Shown here one piece after another: positions 8,420 through 15,540 of a stretch of 34,182 bases of DNA; within the stretch, counting starts at the first letter, position 1; each line of letters opens with the position of its first letter. The stretch comes from Alistipes sp. ZOR0009 (GTDB lineage: Bacteria; Bacteroidota; Bacteroidia; Bacteroidales; ZOR0009). The position numbers were made by a program, and so were the translations under genes. The DNA lies in assembly GCF_000798815.1 (NCBI RefSeq), contig NZ_JTLD01000059.1, positions 1 through 34,182 on the forward strand, written 5' to 3'. Under the pieces are notes generated by a model that saw nothing but the letters and a program-made list of their open reading frames with translations, had not been told where the DNA came from and searched no databases.

Positions 8420-8667
8420 TGAATCGCCGGGAGAGACGCGCCTTGAAACGAAATGGAAGGAAGCATCTCCAAAGTGAGAAGAAACCATCTTGGTGGCTAG
8501 TTGCCTTGAGTGTAGCTACCGGGGGGATCGTTGGGTTTTGTTTTTGGTATTTTCTTTCAAGGTGTGGAAGCGAGGGGTGCTTTTACAACAGCTTTCCTTT
8601 AGGTGAGCTATTTTGCTCATTGTTGTTTTTTGGGGCTCTACCTTACATATTATGCAATAAGCGATAA
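8419..8667 (+). CDS. Small Cys-containing membrane protein coupled to the efflux operon (DUF6132-like)
   Basis: This 82-residue protein overlaps the channel gene by one base (TAATG) and ends just before the operon terminator, so it is part of the efflux operon. It has a very basic N-terminus (MNRRERRALKRNGRKH) and two hydrophobic segments (about 27-46 and 58-78). Between them is a short loop with CGSEGCFYNSFPLGELF. The pattern of a helix, a CxSxxC-like loop, a Ser/Pro step and a second helix resembles the small DUF6132 proteins of Bacteroidota (GC-SG-CPI-SNP), but only loosely. The two loop cysteines might bind metal or form a disulfide. Function is unknown. Confidence 0.7.
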   Translation: MNRRERRALKRNGRKHLQSEKKPSWWLVALSVATGGIVGFCFWYFLSRCGSEGCFYNSFPLGELFCSLLFFGALPYILCNKR

Positions 8668-8677
8668 AATGTTTGAG

Positions 8678-8738
8678 AACAGGGTTGTTTGTAGCACTGA
8701 CCTAGCGGATCAGTGGATTCAAACAACCCTGTTATTTT
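8678..8738 (+). terminator. Long hairpin terminator of the metal-efflux operon
   Basis: AACAGGGTTGTTTG (8678-8691) is an exact reverse complement of CAAACAACCCTGTT (8720-8733). Inside it is a second stem, CACTGA (8695-8700) with TCAGTG (8710-8715). A short T-run (8735-8738) follows. Confidence 0.9.
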
Positions 8739-8846
8739 AAAGATCATTTACCTAATAACTCTTCTGATACGCTTGGCCTTAATTCCGTTAATTGGAAGGC
8801 ATTATAGTTGAAAGTTACGAGTTGCTTTCGAACTATGATGGTTTCT

Positions 8847-8885
8847 TGCTAAAGCTTACTGCAGAAACGATTACTAGATTCTGCA
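8847..8885 (+). repeat. 39-bp exact direct repeat, copy 1
   Basis: This run, from TGCTAAAGCTTACTGCAG to the final GATTCTGCA, is identical to 20853-20891. Flanking bases differ on both sides. It lies inside the decayed Nudix fragment. Confidence 0.9.
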
Positions 8886-8935
8886 TCTGCCCTAGTGTGA
8901 ATTTAAGGGCAAAAATTTAAATATTGTAGGGTAGA
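8847..8935 (-). pseudogene. Decayed C-terminal fragment of a Nudix-type regulator gene
   Basis: Read on the minus strand, bases 8910-8881 translate to KFTLGQMQNL. This matches KFTLGQLQNL in the intact Nudix regulator at 21227-21958. The plus-strand text at 8878-8930 also aligns with 21415-21470, including the identical run CTGCCCTAGTGTGAA. Beyond that point the frame no longer resembles the gene and soon meets stops. The fragment covers only the winged-helix region. Its left part (8847-8885) is identical to 20853-20891, in a second remnant. Confidence 0.7.
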
Positions 8936-8945
8936 TAACAACGTG

Positions 8946-8994
8946 CGGCCACATGCTGGGGAAAGCAAGATGGAGCAATTCCCCGCAGTGGTCG
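8946..8994. other. Unexplained bulged hairpin
   Basis: CGGCCAC (8946-8952), TGC (8954-8956) and GGGGAA (8958-8963) pair with TTCCCC (8979-8984), GCA (8985-8987) and GTGGTCG (8988-8994). This gives 16 pairs, one of them a G-T wobble, with two single-base bulges and a 15-nt loop. No T-run follows on either strand, so it does not look like a terminator. Confidence 0.6.
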
Positions 8995-9074
8995 TAAAAA
9001 AGGGAGCGCCGAACGGCATTCTTTATTGTAAAAATGTCAACTTTTTTCAGGACTAGTTATATGGTGTAGTCTTT

Positions 9075-10241
9075 TTACAGCACCCTGCGCATCCTTTCTA
9101 CCGCCTCCTGCACGTAGGCGCGGGGGCAGGCTAGGTTGATGCGGCGAAAGCCTTTGCCGTTGGCTCCGAAGGTAATGCCCTTGTTGAGGCCCACCTTCGC
9201 TTCGCCGATGAGCTTCCTATCCAGCTCTTCGTCGGTAAGGCCAAGTGCGCCGAAGTCCATCCAGGCAAGGTAGGTTCCCTCGGGCTTGTACACCTTGATG
9301 CGGGGCAGATGCTCCTTCACCAGGGCATCTAGCAGCTCGATGTTACCTAGAATGTAGCTGTTAAGTTGGTCGAGCCACTCGTCGCCATGCGTATAGGCGG
9401 CCTCTAGCCCAATTAGTCCGGGCAGATTGCTCATGCCTAGGTGCAGCTGCTGCTCCGATACCTGTAGGTACTGCTTGCGCAGCTCGGGGTTCGGGATAGC
9501 GGCGTAGGCTGTCGACAGTCCGGCCAGATTAAACGTCTTGCTGGGGGCCATAAAGGTTACGCAGCGGTTGGCAAAGCGGCTGTTGGCAATGGCCGCAATA
9601 TGCCGGTGCCTATGGGGTTTCATGATGATATCCGAATGGATCTCATCGCTGATGATCGTTACGTTATGCTTTTCGCACAGCTCGCCAATACGAAGCAGCT
9701 CCTTCTCGTCGAACACGCGCCCGGTGGGGTTGTGCGGGTTGGATAGGATGATGGCCTTGGCGCCCTGTAGCTGGGTGTCGAGGTTTTCAAAGTCAATCTC
9801 AAAGCGGTCGCCATTGGCGATGAGCGGATTCTCGATTAGCGTGCGGTTGTTTTTTAGGATGGCATCGAAAAAGGGAGGGTAGACAGGAGTTTGTATCACA
9901 ATCCGATCTTGGGGTTGGGTGTAGGCCCATACGGCCACGTTAAGGCCTGGTACTACGCCCGGCGAGTGGCAAATCCACTCCTTTTCGATGACCCATCCGT
10001 TGCGGCGCTCCACCCACCTGATAATGGCGTCGAAGTACGATTCGGGGCGGTAGGTGTAGCCCAGCACCTCGTGGGTAAGCCGTTCGCGTAGGGCGTTTAC
10101 CACAAAATCGGGCGATTTGAAGTCCATGTCGGCCACCCACATGGGCAGCACGTTGGGGTTTCCGAATACGGTTTGGCGGGCGTCCCACTTGATGCAGCTG
10201 GTGCTCTCTCGCGAGATGATTTCGTCGAAGTTATAGGTCAT
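9075..10241 (-). CDS. MalY/PatB-family PLP aminotransferase (putative C-S lyase)
   Basis: This 388-residue fold-type I PLP enzyme belongs to the MalY/PatB group, which cleaves cystathionine and related C-S bonds to pyruvate, ammonia and a thiol. Visible landmarks are LPMWVADMDF near the N-terminus (residues 32-41), YPPFF (121-125), SNPHNPTGRVF (167-177), SDEIHSD (198-204) and the PLP lysine Lys235 in APSKTFNLAGL. All catalytic landmarks are present and the length is normal. The gene is clearly more G+C-rich than most neighbours and shares that codon style with the symporter at the right edge. It is preceded by a small conserved gene and a terminator, so it is probably transcribed separately. 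Some family members are true aminotransferases, so the exact reaction is open. Confidence 0.92.
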   Translation of the reverse strand: MTYNFDEIISRESTSCIKWDARQTVFGNPNVLPMWVADMDFKSPDFVVNALRERLTHEVLGYTYRPESYFDAIIRWVERRNGWVIEKEWICHSPGVVPGLNVAVWAYTQPQDRIVIQTPVYPPFFDAILKNNRTLIENPLIANGDRFEIDFENLDTQLQGAKAIILSNPHNPTGRVFDEKELLRIGELCEKHNVTIISDEIHSDIIMKPHRHRHIAAIANSRFANRCVTFMAPSKTFNLAGLSTAYAAIPNPELRKQYLQVSEQQLHLGMSNLPGLIGLEAAYTHGDEWLDQLNSYILGNIELLDALVKEHLPRIKVYKPEGTYLAWMDFGALGLTDEELDRKLIGEAKVGLNKGITFGANGKGFRRINLACPRAYVQEAVERMRRVL

Positions 10242-10265
10242 GGCGTTTTAGCTAGGGGTGATTAC

Positions 10266-10288
10266 AAAAAAAGGAGCACACGTGCTCC
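10266..10288 (-). terminator. Terminator of the small minus-strand gene
   Basis: GGAGCAC (10273-10279) pairs with GTGCTCC (10282-10288). On the minus strand the hairpin is followed by a run of seven Ts (plus-strand A-run 10266-10272). It ends transcription of the gene at 10318-10599 just before the aminotransferase gene. Confidence 0.85.
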
Positions 10289-10317
10289 CTTTCTATTTTT
10301 TATGATGTGCAGAAAGC

Positions 10318-10599
10318 TTACTTTCCAATTTCGCTAACCTTTCTAAACATACCGTCTACCTTTTCGAAAAGTTCGGTCCAGATAGCCTTGTAGTAGGCCT
10401 TTACGATCTTCTTGTTGTCCTTGCCGTCAGGATTGTTGGCGCGGGTGTAAAGTTCGTTGCGCAGCTCAATGGCCTCGTTGATGATGTCGATTACTTCGTT
10501 TTGCTTTGCTGGGTGAAAGTATGTATAGTTGTAGCAATCAGCAATCACTTCGCTTACTAGATAGTCGATGTCCTTTTTTAGTCTTCTTACACTTGCCAT
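10318..10599 (-). CDS. Small conserved helical protein of unknown function
   Basis: The 93-residue protein reads MASVRRLKKDIDYLVSEVIAD at its start and is almost entirely charged helix, with a conserved-looking aromatic stretch CYNYTYFHP (22-30). It has no signal peptide or membrane segment, so it should be cytoplasmic. I recall near-identical small proteins across Bacteroidota without assigned function, often single-copy housekeeping neighbours. A TAAATTTG -7-like element (10625-10632, minus) lies just upstream and a strong terminator just downstream, so it appears to be a one-gene unit. It is divergent from the potassium transporter gene. Confidence 0.82.
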   Translation of the reverse strand: MASVRRLKKDIDYLVSEVIADCYNYTYFHPAKQNEVIDIINEAIELRNELYTRANNPDGKDNKKIVKAYYKAIWTELFEKVDGMFRKVSEIGK

Positions 10600-10624
10600 A
10601 AATGCATGTTTTTTGGTAATAGCG

Positions 10625-10632
10625 CAAATTTA
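10625..10632 (-). promoter_or_regulatory. Possible Bacteroidota -7 box for the small conserved gene
   Basis: The minus strand reads TAAATTTG, a match to TAnnTTTG, 26 bp before the start codon. No clear -33 TTTG element was seen at the expected distance, so support is partial. Confidence 0.35.
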
Positions 10633-10716
10633 GCATCTTTTTCGTTACAGCATTTTACCTTCTCTCTTTTTTTGAGGTTTATACTAGGAAATTATCCTAA
10701 CGATGGTTAGTTGTGT

Positions 10717-10724
10717 TAATTTTG
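10717..10724 (+). promoter_or_regulatory. Possible Bacteroidota -7 box for trkH
   Basis: TAATTTTG matches TAnnTTTG about 40 bp before the first possible trkH start. A matching -33 element is not obvious. Confidence 0.3.
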
Positions 10725-10762
10725 CTTCTTTTGTAGGATAATTATGCGAATCTTTACTTTCG

Positions 10763-12589
10763 ATGAGACGACGCTTTAAAACCGCCTTTTGGAGGAGAAT
10801 GGAAATGATGGCCAGCTTCAAGAAGAACTTCGAGAAGTTTGGAGGTTTCTTTCTGCTGCTGACCAGCATAGTTTCTATTGCCGTAATCATATATGAGATC
10901 GGATTTGATCTAACGCCAGAGTTTTATTCGAGGTCGAGCAACTTCTACTTTTTTGCTTACCTCGTTTTCTTTGCCAGCCTAATCTTTCGATTTTTCAGTA
11001 AGGATTTCAGGGAGAAGAAGGGGAAGGGGCACTTTCTGGCGTGGGGAATGTTCGGAATGCTATTTTTTCTGCTCATCATTGCCTACCTCAAGCCCGATGA
11101 GTATATCCGAACGAAGGCGCCTTTTCTGGCTTTTTTGAAGAGTCCGCTATTTACCTACGTCTTTTTGCTTATCCTCTCGGTGATGGAGGTGTCTCGCTCC
11201 ACCTTTGCCATGCTCAAGAAGGAGATCAACACCTCGCTTATTTTTGTGCTCAGCTTTCTTCTGATAATCTTGGCAGGTGCCGGGTTGCTGCTGCTGCCTA
11301 ATGCAACTACAGGCGGTATTTCGGTGGTTGATGCGCTGTTTACCTCCACCAGTGCGGTTTGTGTTACCGGGCTTATCGTGGTGGATACTGCTACGGCCTT
11401 TACTCCAATTGGTCAGATTATAATTATACTCCTCATACAAATAGGCGGAATAGGGGTAATGACGCTTACCTCCTTTTTTGGTTATTTTTTGGTAGATAAG
11501 TTTTCTTTTAAGAATCAAATTAATCTTGGGGACTTCATCAGCGAAGACAACATTAGCGAGATTTTTAAGACGTTGATGAAAATTGTTTTCATTACGCTTT
11601 CCATCGAGGCTGTAGGGGCGGTGTTCATATATTTATCGATAAAGGATACGATTGGAGCTTATAATGAGGTTTACTACTCCGTTTTTCACGCGATATCGGC
11701 GTTCTGTAATGCGGGTTTCTCAACCTTTACGGACAACCTATACGATATTCGAGTTCGCGAAAACTATGCATTGCACACCTACATTGGCTTGTTGATTATT
11801 CTTGGAGGTATTGGTTATCCGATACTATTCAATTTTATACAGCTTATAAAGCATTTCGTTCGGAATAAGGTTCGTCAGGTGTTGGGATTGCAGGCACGCT
11901 ACATTCATCGCCCTAAAATTATTAACCTCCATACGAAACTGGTAGTTTACACTACGCTGCTGCTGCTGGTTTTTGGGGCAATATTCTTTGGGATATTCGA
12001 GTACGATAATACGCTAAAAGGGTTACCTTGGTATGGTGTTGCTGCCGAGTCTTTTTTTGGATCGGTAACGCCGCGTACGGCAGGGTTTAACTCTATAAAT
12101 ATGGGGCAGATGCTGCCGCAAACCGTTTTACTTACCATGTTTTTAATGTGGGTTGGAGCGTCGCCAGTATCAACAGGGGGTGGTATTAAGACTTCTACCT
12201 TTGCTGTGGCCATGCTTAACATTTTTAATGTGGCACGTGGTAGAGAACGGCTTGAAATTGGTGGCCGCGAGGTTACCAACAGCTCGGTTCTTAGGGCCTT
12301 TGGTGCTATTGTGCTCTCGATCCTAATTATAGGCATTTCCTCATCGCTAATTAAGATTTTTGAACCCAAAATTGATATGATGGCGATAGTGTTCGAGAGT
12401 ATTTCGGCGCTAAGTACCGTGGGGCTATCTATTGGTATTACGCCAAGCCTCGATGATGGTAGTAAAATAGTGCTGATTGTAACCATGTTTATTGGGCGTG
12501 TTGGCGCGTTAACATTCCTTTCTGGGCTAATTAAGCATTCCCGCGAGCTGGACTACCGCTACCCCAAATCGAGTATTTTTGTCAACTAG
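10763..12589 (+). CDS. trkH: TrkH/KtrB-family potassium uptake channel subunit
   Basis: The 608-residue membrane protein forms the K+-conducting subunit of a Trk/Ktr system. Four selectivity-filter loops with the expected central glycine are visible: TSAVCVTGL, AFCNAGFSTF, VTPRTAGFNSI and ALSTVGLSIG. An extra N-terminal part with several membrane helices (about 25-135) precedes the canonical core, as in several Bacteroidota homologues. The start is ambiguous: ATG at 10763 gives the longest form, while GGAGGAG at 10791-10797 lies at good spacing for the ATG pair at 10805/10808, which would shorten the protein by 14-15 residues. The regulatory TrkA-type subunit follows after 17 bp, making a two-gene operon. 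Confidence 0.93.
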   Translation: MRRRFKTAFWRRMEMMASFKKNFEKFGGFFLLLTSIVSIAVIIYEIGFDLTPEFYSRSSNFYFFAYLVFFASLIFRFFSKDFREKKGKGHFLAWGMFGMLFFLLIIAYLKPDEYIRTKAPFLAFLKSPLFTYVFLLILSVMEVSRSTFAMLKKEINTSLIFVLSFLLIILAGAGLLLLPNATTGGISVVDALFTSTSAVCVTGLIVVDTATAFTPIGQIIIILLIQIGGIGVMTLTSFFGYFLVDKFSFKNQINLGDFISEDNISEIFKTLMKIVFITLSIEAVGAVFIYLSIKDTIGAYNEVYYSVFHAISAFCNAGFSTFTDNLYDIRVRENYALHTYIGLLIILGGIGYPILFNFIQLIKHFVRNKVRQVLGLQARYIHRPKIINLHTKLVVYTTLLLLVFGAIFFGIFEYDNTLKGLPWYGVAAESFFGSVTPRTAGFNSINMGQMLPQTVLLTMFLMWVGASPVSTGGGIKTSTFAVAMLNIFNVARGRERLEIGGREVTNSSVLRAFGAIVLSILIIGISSSLIKIFEPKIDMMAIVFESISALSTVGLSIGITPSLDDGSKIVLIVTMFIGRVGALTFLSGLIKHSRELDYRYPKSSIFVN

Positions 12590-12606
12590 CAAACAATTAA
12601 GTAGAG

Positions 12607-13296
12607 ATGAAGTTTATCATTATTGGTTTAGGAAATTACGGATCTGCGCTTGCCGAGCGTCTTACCTCCATGGGGCACGAAGTAATTGGGGTGGATTCTA
12701 ATACCCACCGTATCGAAGAGCTAAAGTCAAAAATAACAAGCACCATAAGCATGGATATTAATGAGGTTCACATGCTGAAGGTGCTTCCATTAAAAGATGC
12801 CGATGCGGTAGTTGTTGCTATCGGAGAAAATGTAGGGGCCTCAATTTTGGTGTCTGCAGAACTTAAGCAGCTAAAGGTTAATAAGCTTATTAGTCGTGCC
12901 ATCTCTACGTTGCATACTACGGTTCTAGAAGCCATTGGTGTAGACGAAGTAATTACTCCAGAAAAGGATTCAGCCGAAGATTTTGCCTTACAGCTCGATG
13001 TGAAAGGCTATAAGGACTCATATGCCATATCAAACCAGCATCGTATTCTCTCTATGACAGTGCCTAGCATTATCGTGGGGCAAGCCGTTGGCGAACTTTC
13101 GTTGGGAGATAAGTTTAATATTAAGCTGGTAACTATAATAAGGAAGGAGTATGCAACCAACTTTTTGGGGGCAAAATCGATGACCGAAAAGGTTGTTCAT
13201 CCGGTCGGTTTGGGGACTGTTATTGAAAAGGAAGACACCTTAGTCCTGTTTGGAGACATCTCCAATATCCAAAATTTTACCAACTTCTACTCCTAA
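12607..13296 (+). CDS. trkA: TrkA/KtrA-family potassium channel gating subunit
   Basis: The 229-residue cytoplasmic protein has one RCK-N domain with a Rossmann dinucleotide motif, GLGNYGSALAERL (residues 7-19), and the acidic residue ending strand 2 (VIGVDS, Asp31). An RCK-C domain follows at about 140-220. A single RCK pair at this length resembles KtrA more than the double-length E. coli TrkA. It binds nucleotides (NAD(H), or ATP/ADP in KtrA) and gates the channel encoded directly upstream. Its stop is only 1 bp from the stop of the convergent DUF486 gene, with no hairpin between them. Confidence 0.93.
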   Translation: MKFIIIGLGNYGSALAERLTSMGHEVIGVDSNTHRIEELKSKITSTISMDINEVHMLKVLPLKDADAVVVAIGENVGASILVSAELKQLKVNKLISRAISTLHTTVLEAIGVDEVITPEKDSAEDFALQLDVKGYKDSYAISNQHRILSMTVPSIIVGQAVGELSLGDKFNIKLVTIIRKEYATNFLGAKSMTEKVVHPVGLGTVIEKEDTLVLFGDISNIQNFTNFYS

Positions 13297-13297
13297 C

Positions 13298-13666
13298 TTA
13301 CTTTTTGAAAATAAAAAATACGGCAAGAATAAGAAAACCAAAACCAATGAGGTGGTTTACTTTTATGGTTTCGTTTTTAAAAACAAGAACGCTGAATACC
13401 ATAAAGACAGTAAGGGTAATAACCTCTTGAATAACTTTTAGTTCAACAAGGGAGAAAGGGCCTCCATTCTCCCTAAAACCAATTCGGTTTGCGGGTACCT
13501 GAAAAAAATACTCAAAAAGGGCAATTCCCCAACTTATTAGGATTACTGCTACAAGTGGTAGGGTTTGAAACCACGAGTATTCCTTTAGTTTTAGGTGTCC
13601 ATACCACGCAAAGGTCATAAATACATTAGAAAGGACTAGTAGCGCTATTGTCAGAAAAATTTTCAT
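13298..13666 (-). CDS. DUF486 small multidrug-transporter-like membrane protein
   Basis: The 122-residue protein has four hydrophobic helices (about 3-22, 36-55, 75-97 and 103-120). It carries stretches typical of DUF486, a relative of the drug/metabolite transporter superfamily: NVFMTFAWYGHLK near the N-terminus and SWGIALFEYFFQVPANRIG in the middle. The substrate is unknown. It is convergent with trkA and overlaps nothing, but the two stop codons are 1 bp apart, so transcription probably runs through into the opposite gene in antisense. No operon partner is visible. Confidence 0.9.
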   Translation of the reverse strand: MKIFLTIALLVLSNVFMTFAWYGHLKLKEYSWFQTLPLVAVILISWGIALFEYFFQVPANRIGFRENGGPFSLVELKVIQEVITLTVFMVFSVLVFKNETIKVNHLIGFGFLILAVFFIFKK

Positions 13667-14039
13667 TTCGGTAAATTGAGGTGCAAATATAGCCTCATTT
13701 GTTTTTACCTGAACAGATTGTTACTATCGGCGAATTTTGTGTATTTTATTATTTATCCTTCAGGGGTGGAGTTCTGTAAGCGGCGTTCTGCGGCTTTTAT
13801 TCTCATATTTTTAATCTTAAACCCTTAATACTAATAAGTATTTTATAGCTAGAACTGAAGATTTGTACCAAAATTTATGGGTGTAAGGATGGCCATGAAT
13901 AAATCTTATAGGTAGATATTTCGCTTGTTATTTTATTAAACTTATTGAAAATTGGTCGATTTTATTTTTCTTTAAAGTCTGAATGTTTTATTCACTAGTA
14001 GAACAGGATTAAGTTGATATAGATAATAATGAGAATTAT
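13667..14039. other. Gene-free divergent region upstream of the GntR regulator
   Basis: About 370 A+T-rich bases without a supported gene separate the DUF486 and GntR genes. An inverted repeat AATACT-aata-AGTATT (13827-13842) lies about 200 bp before the regulator and could be an operator. No promoter box was convincing. Confidence 0.4.
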
Positions 14040-14780
14040 ATGACGCTAAATAAAGAGGAGCAAGAAGATCGAAAAATAGTTGTGTCTGCAATACCTGCGC
14101 TTGATACAAGGAGTCTTGCTGATAAGGTAGAAACAATGCTTATTCAGCTTTTGATCGATAAGAAATTGAAACCTGGAGACTCTATTCCTAAGGAGCTGGA
14201 TCTGGCACAAGCAATGGGCGTAAGCCGCACTGTCATAAGGGAAGCCCTATCTCGGCTGCGTACATCAGGTATAGTGGAATCGAAGAAGCACCGAGGAGCT
14301 ATACTTATAAGTCCCAACCTTTCGAATGTTCTTGGTCGTTCTTTGATCCCTACGATGCTCAATAAATCAACCTTGAAAGATCTTTTCGAAATGAGGCTGG
14401 TAATAGAAATTGGAATGGCCGATGTTATATTCAATAAGATAACCAAGGATGATATTGCCGAGTTAAAGCAGATGGTGGAGGGACAACCAGCAATGGTTGA
14501 TGCCAATACTTTGTTTGAGGTAGATCATGAAGTTAATTTTCATGGAAAGTTATATGAAATCACTAAAAATAAGACGCTAAAAGATTTTCAGTTTTTGCTT
14601 CTTCCAATATTCAACCATGTATACGAGATGGGGGTTTTAAGACCATCTTTGAATCCTGATTCTCATGTTTCGCACAAGGGGCTTGTTGACGAGTTGGAAA
14701 AAGGTGATCCGAACTCTTTTAGAATTGCAATGCGAAACCATTTAGATAATCATTTCCGAAGGCTCTTTGAGCAGGAGTAA
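14040..14780 (+). CDS. GntR-family transcriptional regulator, FadR subfamily
   Basis: The 246-residue protein has an N-terminal GntR winged helix (about 24-95: LADKVETMLIQLLIDKKLKPGDSIPKE, then recognition-helix region GVSRTVIREALSRLR). It is followed by an FCD-type all-helical ligand domain (about 110-240). The FCD domain shows FEMRLVIEIG, HVNFH-like DHEVNFHGKLYE and a late SHKGLVDELEKGD, which provide the usual Asp/His metal and effector ligands. Such regulators respond to sugar acids, amino acids or acyl-CoA. The next two genes (YhcH family and a serine hydrolase) lie on the same strand after a 284-bp gap, so control of them is possible but not shown. Confidence 0.92.
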   Translation: MTLNKEEQEDRKIVVSAIPALDTRSLADKVETMLIQLLIDKKLKPGDSIPKELDLAQAMGVSRTVIREALSRLRTSGIVESKKHRGAILISPNLSNVLGRSLIPTMLNKSTLKDLFEMRLVIEIGMADVIFNKITKDDIAELKQMVEGQPAMVDANTLFEVDHEVNFHGKLYEITKNKTLKDFQFLLLPIFNHVYEMGVLRPSLNPDSHVSHKGLVDELEKGDPNSFRIAMRNHLDNHFRRLFEQE

Positions 14781-15064
14781 AATTTCTAGTGGCCTGCGCA
14801 TTAAAGATATTTTGTTTCATTCTTAATAAAGGTTGTTGTTTATTTGTTTTTTTAAGTTTATAACCACTAATTTTTTGTGAATAGATTATCTATTTATACA
14901 TAGACGTATAAAAGAATTAGGGTATTGGTTGTGAGTATGCCATATCATAGCTTTGATGGTTCTTTTTGAATTCTCAGAATATGCTAGGATGCAAGCTAAG
15001 AATAGTGTGGAGCTTGTTTATGGGGGTAAGTGTAGCATTAATTTAATAAAGTAAATCGTTTTTT

Positions 15065-15514
15065 ATGATTTTGGATTCCGTACAGTATCTTGGCTTATAC
15101 GTAGGGGCTATTCCTGAACTAAGTAAGGTTGTTACATATTTGGACGAAGTTGAAAAGATAGGTATGCCAGACGAGAGAGTAAACATCGATGGTGATAACC
15201 TATTTGTCATTCCAAGTAGAGGATTAGGTAAAACGGCCTCCGATGCGTTGTTGGAAGCTCATGACTCATATATCGATGTTCAGGTGTGCTTGGGAACTGC
15301 TGAAACCTTTGGTTGGAAGAACCGAAATTGCTGTTTAGCGCCTATTGGTACGTTTGATAATGAAAAGGATATAATCTTTTTTGAAGATAAGCCCAGTACA
15401 TTTCTTACCATTAAAAAAAGGGAATTTGTAATTTTTATGCCCAACGATGCTCATGCTCCGTTAATTTTTGATGGGGATGTTGTTAAGTTGATCTTTAAAA
15501 TTAAGGTCTCTTAA
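15065..15514 (+). CDS. YhcH/YjgK/YiaL-family cupin protein (possible sugar anomerase)
   Basis: The 149-residue protein matches the DUF386 family, which includes NanQ (YhcH), an enzyme speeding sialic acid anomerisation. Signature stretches are LEAHDSYIDVQVCL (about 74-87) and the late FMPNDAHAPLI (about 125-135), whose Glu/His/Asp residues would form the metal site of the beta-barrel. There is no signal peptide, so it should act in the cytoplasm. It lies 27 bp before a serine hydrolase gene, probably as an operon, and downstream of a FadR-type regulator, a context common for sugar-acid metabolism. No sialic acid genes are in the window, so the substrate is open. Confidence 0.88.
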   Translation: MILDSVQYLGLYVGAIPELSKVVTYLDEVEKIGMPDERVNIDGDNLFVIPSRGLGKTASDALLEAHDSYIDVQVCLGTAETFGWKNRNCCLAPIGTFDNEKDIIFFEDKPSTFLTIKKREFVIFMPNDAHAPLIFDGDVVKLIFKIKVS

Positions 15515-15540
15515 TACGTAGAATGAACATTGTTTAGGGT

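Larger units (their letters stand above)
8739..9074. other. Gene-free stretch with a decayed gene fragment and a hairpin
   Basis: No intact gene is present. The stretch holds the Nudix-regulator remnant at 8847-8935 and a 16-bp bulged hairpin at 8946-8994, both described separately. A weak GCCG/CGGC hairpin at 9008-9017, with an A-run at 8996-9001, could act as a poor terminator for the minus-strand aminotransferase gene. Confidence 0.6.
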
